Both the position numbers and the translations under genes were made by a program. This document shows, piece after piece, positions 62,352 through 64,000 of a DNA stretch of 64,000 nt. Source of the DNA: Enterococcus sulfureus ATCC 49903 (GTDB lineage: Bacteria > Bacillota > Bacilli > Lactobacillales > Enterococcaceae); contig NZ_ASWO01000005.1 of the NCBI RefSeq assembly GCF_000407605.1, forward strand, positions 62,001 to 126,000. Direction: 5' to 3'. Below the pieces are notes generated by a model. The model ran no database searches, had not been told where the DNA came from, and saw only the letters and a program-made list of their open reading frames with translations. Position 1 is the stretch's first letter, and the number at the start of each line of letters is the position of its first letter.

Positions 62352-62391
62352 TGGGTCGCAATAAGTCTATGTTGGACGCAAATTGTCCAAT
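62352..62391 (+). promoter_or_regulatory. CggR operator: two direct repeats
   Basis: Two 20-bp direct repeats, 62352-62371 (TGGGTCGCAATAAGTC...) and 62372-62391 (TTGGACGCAAATTGTCCA..), fit the CggR target of tandem half-sites with GG-C and GTC blocks. They lie between the promoter and cggR, as in Bacillus, so CggR probably represses its own operon when fructose-1,6-bisphosphate is low. Confidence 0.75.
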
Positions 62392-62408
62392 GGAAGGATC
62401 GAGAAAAC

Positions 62409-63446
62409 ATGCAAGACGAATTAAAATTGTTAGAGAATATCATTCCTGATATTTTGACCGTACTGCAAGAACGGTATCGTATTCTTCAACAGATTTACTG
62501 GATGCAACCTGTAGGTCGACGAAATTTATCTGAAAACCTAGGTTTAACCGAACGCGTATTACGGACAGAAACTGACTTTTTAAAACAAATCGGTTTAGTT
62601 GAAAGTTCAAAAAGTGGTATGATGTTGACAAACAAAGGAGACTTGGTTTATCTTGAAATGGGCACCATCATGGATCAATTATTTGAAACGAAGCAAGTTG
62701 AATTGCAACTTGCAAAGTATTTAGGTATTGAGAAATGTTTGATTGCTAAAGGAGATTCCAGTCAACAAACTAAGGTAGTCAGTTCATTTGGTGAGATGGT
62801 AAATGAAAGTTTAGCCACTCGATTACCAGATGGTAAAAATGTTATCGCCGTAATGGGTGGTACGACAATGGCAGCAGTTGCTGAAGAAATTGGTCAGTTG
62901 GAAACTGAAAAACGACATAACATCTTTGTCCCGGCACGAGGTGGAATTGGCGAAACCGTTAGTGTTCAAGCCAACTCTGTAAGTGCAGTGATGGCGATTC
63001 GATCGCAAGGTGAGTATCGTTCACTCTTTGTTCCAGAACAGTTAAGTTCTTTTGCATATGAAACCTTGTTGCAAGAACCTTCTATTAAAGAAGTGTTAAC
63101 TCTGATTAACCAAGCAAATTGCGTGATTCATGGTATTGGCCGTGCGCTTCATATGGCAGCACGTCGAAAAATGTCTGAAAGTGAAATTTTGATGTTAAAG
63201 CAACACAATGCAGTGGCAGAATCATTTGGTTATTTCTTTAATGAGAAAGGTGAAATTATTCATAAAATCCCACGCATTGGATTACAGCTAAAAGACATCC
63301 AAAATATTCCATACGTATTTGCGATTGCAGGTGGTAAAGATAAAGCAAAGGCCATCCATGCATATATGAAAAATGCACCAAAACAAACGTGGCTCATTAC
63401 AGATGAAGCCGCGGCAAACGAGATTTTAAAAGGGGTAACCCTTTAA
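62409..63446 (+). CDS. cggR: Central glycolytic genes regulator
   Basis: A 345-residue SorC-family repressor. The N-terminal winged helix (about residues 20-75, LPDGK region beyond it) has RRNLSENLGLTERVLRTE, and the C-terminal sugar-phosphate domain contains KNVIAVMGGTTMAAVAEEI and the IHGIGRA region. It is followed 39 bp later by gap, the standard arrangement. It starts behind TGGAAGGA. Confidence 0.94.
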   Translation: MQDELKLLENIIPDILTVLQERYRILQQIYWMQPVGRRNLSENLGLTERVLRTETDFLKQIGLVESSKSGMMLTNKGDLVYLEMGTIMDQLFETKQVELQLAKYLGIEKCLIAKGDSSQQTKVVSSFGEMVNESLATRLPDGKNVIAVMGGTTMAAVAEEIGQLETEKRHNIFVPARGGIGETVSVQANSVSAVMAIRSQGEYRSLFVPEQLSSFAYETLLQEPSIKEVLTLINQANCVIHGIGRALHMAARRKMSESEILMLKQHNAVAESFGYFFNEKGEIIHKIPRIGLQLKDIQNIPYVFAIAGGKDKAKAIHAYMKNAPKQTWLITDEAAANEILKGVTL

Positions 63447-63485
63447 AATAAATTTTTTATGATTTTCATAAGGAGGAAATCTTAA

Positions 63486-64000
63486 ATGACAATTAAAGTA
63501 GGTATTAATGGTTTTGGACGTATCGGACGTTTAGCTTTCCGTCGTATCCAAGAAGTTTCAGGAATCGAAGTTGTTGCAATCAACGACTTAACAGATGCTA
63601 AAATGTTAGCTCACTTATTAAAATATGATACAACTCAAGGACGTTTCAACGGAACTGTTGAAGTTCACGAAGATTCATTCAACGTTAACGGTAACGAAGT
63701 AAAAATCTTAGCTAACCGTAACCCTGAAGAATTACCTTGGGGCGAACTAGGCGTAGACATCGTTTTAGAATGTACTGGTTTCTTTACTTCTAAAGAAAAA
63801 GCAGAATTACATTTAAAAGCTGGTGCTAAACGTGTTGTTATCTCAGCTCCTGGTGGAGACGATGTTCCAACAATCGTTTACAACGTTAACCATGAAACAT
63901 TAACAGGTAAAGAAACAGTTATCTCTGGTGCTTCTTGTACAACTAACTGTTTAGCTCCTATGGCTAAATCATTAAACGATAACTTTGGTGTTGTTGAAGG
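63486..64000 (+). CDS. gap: Glyceraldehyde-3-phosphate dehydrogenase (partial)
   Basis: The first 171 codons of GAPDH, which makes 1,3-bisphosphoglycerate and NADH in glycolysis; the window cuts the 3' part. The NAD-binding start is [14 protein letters not shown], and the catalytic segment [12 protein letters not shown] is visible before the end. A strong AAGGAGGAAA site precedes ATG 63486. Codon use is strongly biased, as expected for a highly expressed gene. Confidence 0.97.
   Translation, partial: MTIKVGINGFGRIGRLAFRRIQEVSGIEVVAINDLTDAKMLAHLLKYDTTQGRFNGTVEVHEDSFNVNGNEVKILANRNPEELPWGELGVDIVLECTGFFTSKEKAELHLKAGAKRVVISAPGGDDVPTIVYNVNHETLTGKETVISGASCTTNCLAPMAKSLNDNFGVVE

Noticed and set aside
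1-64000. CRISPR array
   Set aside because: I saw no regularly spaced repeat-spacer array and no cas genes; the repeats found are att sites, iterons and operator-like motifs.

Overview
The window is low-GC Firmicutes DNA, almost certainly from an Enterococcus or close relative. Supporting signs are the IreB-RuvX-DUF1292 operon, an EF1143-type dNTPase, streptococcal-type split coaB/coaC, a potABCD operon, a Rex gene beside an ABC-F ATPase, rpoE (delta), and rpoN followed by cggR-gap. Genes use strong Shine-Dalgarno sites, many ATGA overlaps, and intrinsic terminators often shared by convergent genes. No ribosomal RNA, CRISPR array or insertion sequence was seen; there is one tRNA (Arg, CCG).

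Layout. 1-18.4 kb is core genome: pta, tsaE, two nucleases, murB, coenzyme A genes with a probable pantothenate ECF S component, potABCD, a MATE pump, ABC-F, rex, a two-gene metal-type permease system, and ireB-ruvX-DUF1292. 18.34-32.77 kb is an integrated mobile island of about 14.4 kb bounded by 55-bp perfect direct repeats made from the 3' end and terminator of the DUF1292 gene. 32.8-64 kb is core and metabolic genome again: an SDR enzyme, a sucrose operon with a CscB-like proton symporter, an Lrp/aspartase pair, transporters, a Crp/Fnr regulator, rnhC-zapA-cvpA-mutS2-trxA-uvrC, detoxification and housekeeping enzymes, rpoE, tRNA-Arg, rpoN, cggR and the start of gap.

The island is the main discovery. 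It reads as a phage-inducible chromosomal island (phage satellite): tyrosine integrase, a repressor without a protease domain diverging from an excisionase-like gene over three operator-like repeats, a run of tiny genes, a primase-polymerase plus SF3 helicase, and then an AT-rich origin flanked by seven exact GCAACAA iterons. After this come a strong extended -10 promoter with a leader hairpin and a late block containing a small-terminase-like gene. No capsid, portal, large terminase, lysis, relaxase or conjugation genes are present. Yet it encodes a complete 962-residue tail tape measure protein. A satellite that supplies its own tape measure but no other recognisable tail part is unusual and suggests interference with, or piracy of, helper-phage tail assembly. 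A small membrane-protein cassette (DUF308/HdeD type), bracketed by two related hairpins, sits at the right end.

How the genes work together. In the island, integrase and excisionase act on att sites flanked by TAACCCACA arm-type repeats. Repressor release starts the replication genes, which act at the iteron origin. The late block would direct packaging (TerS) and tail assembly (tape measure) in a helper phage. In the core, CcpA sites and LacI-type operators govern sucrose use, CggR controls gap, and Rex and Crp/Fnr regulators sit beside their probable targets.
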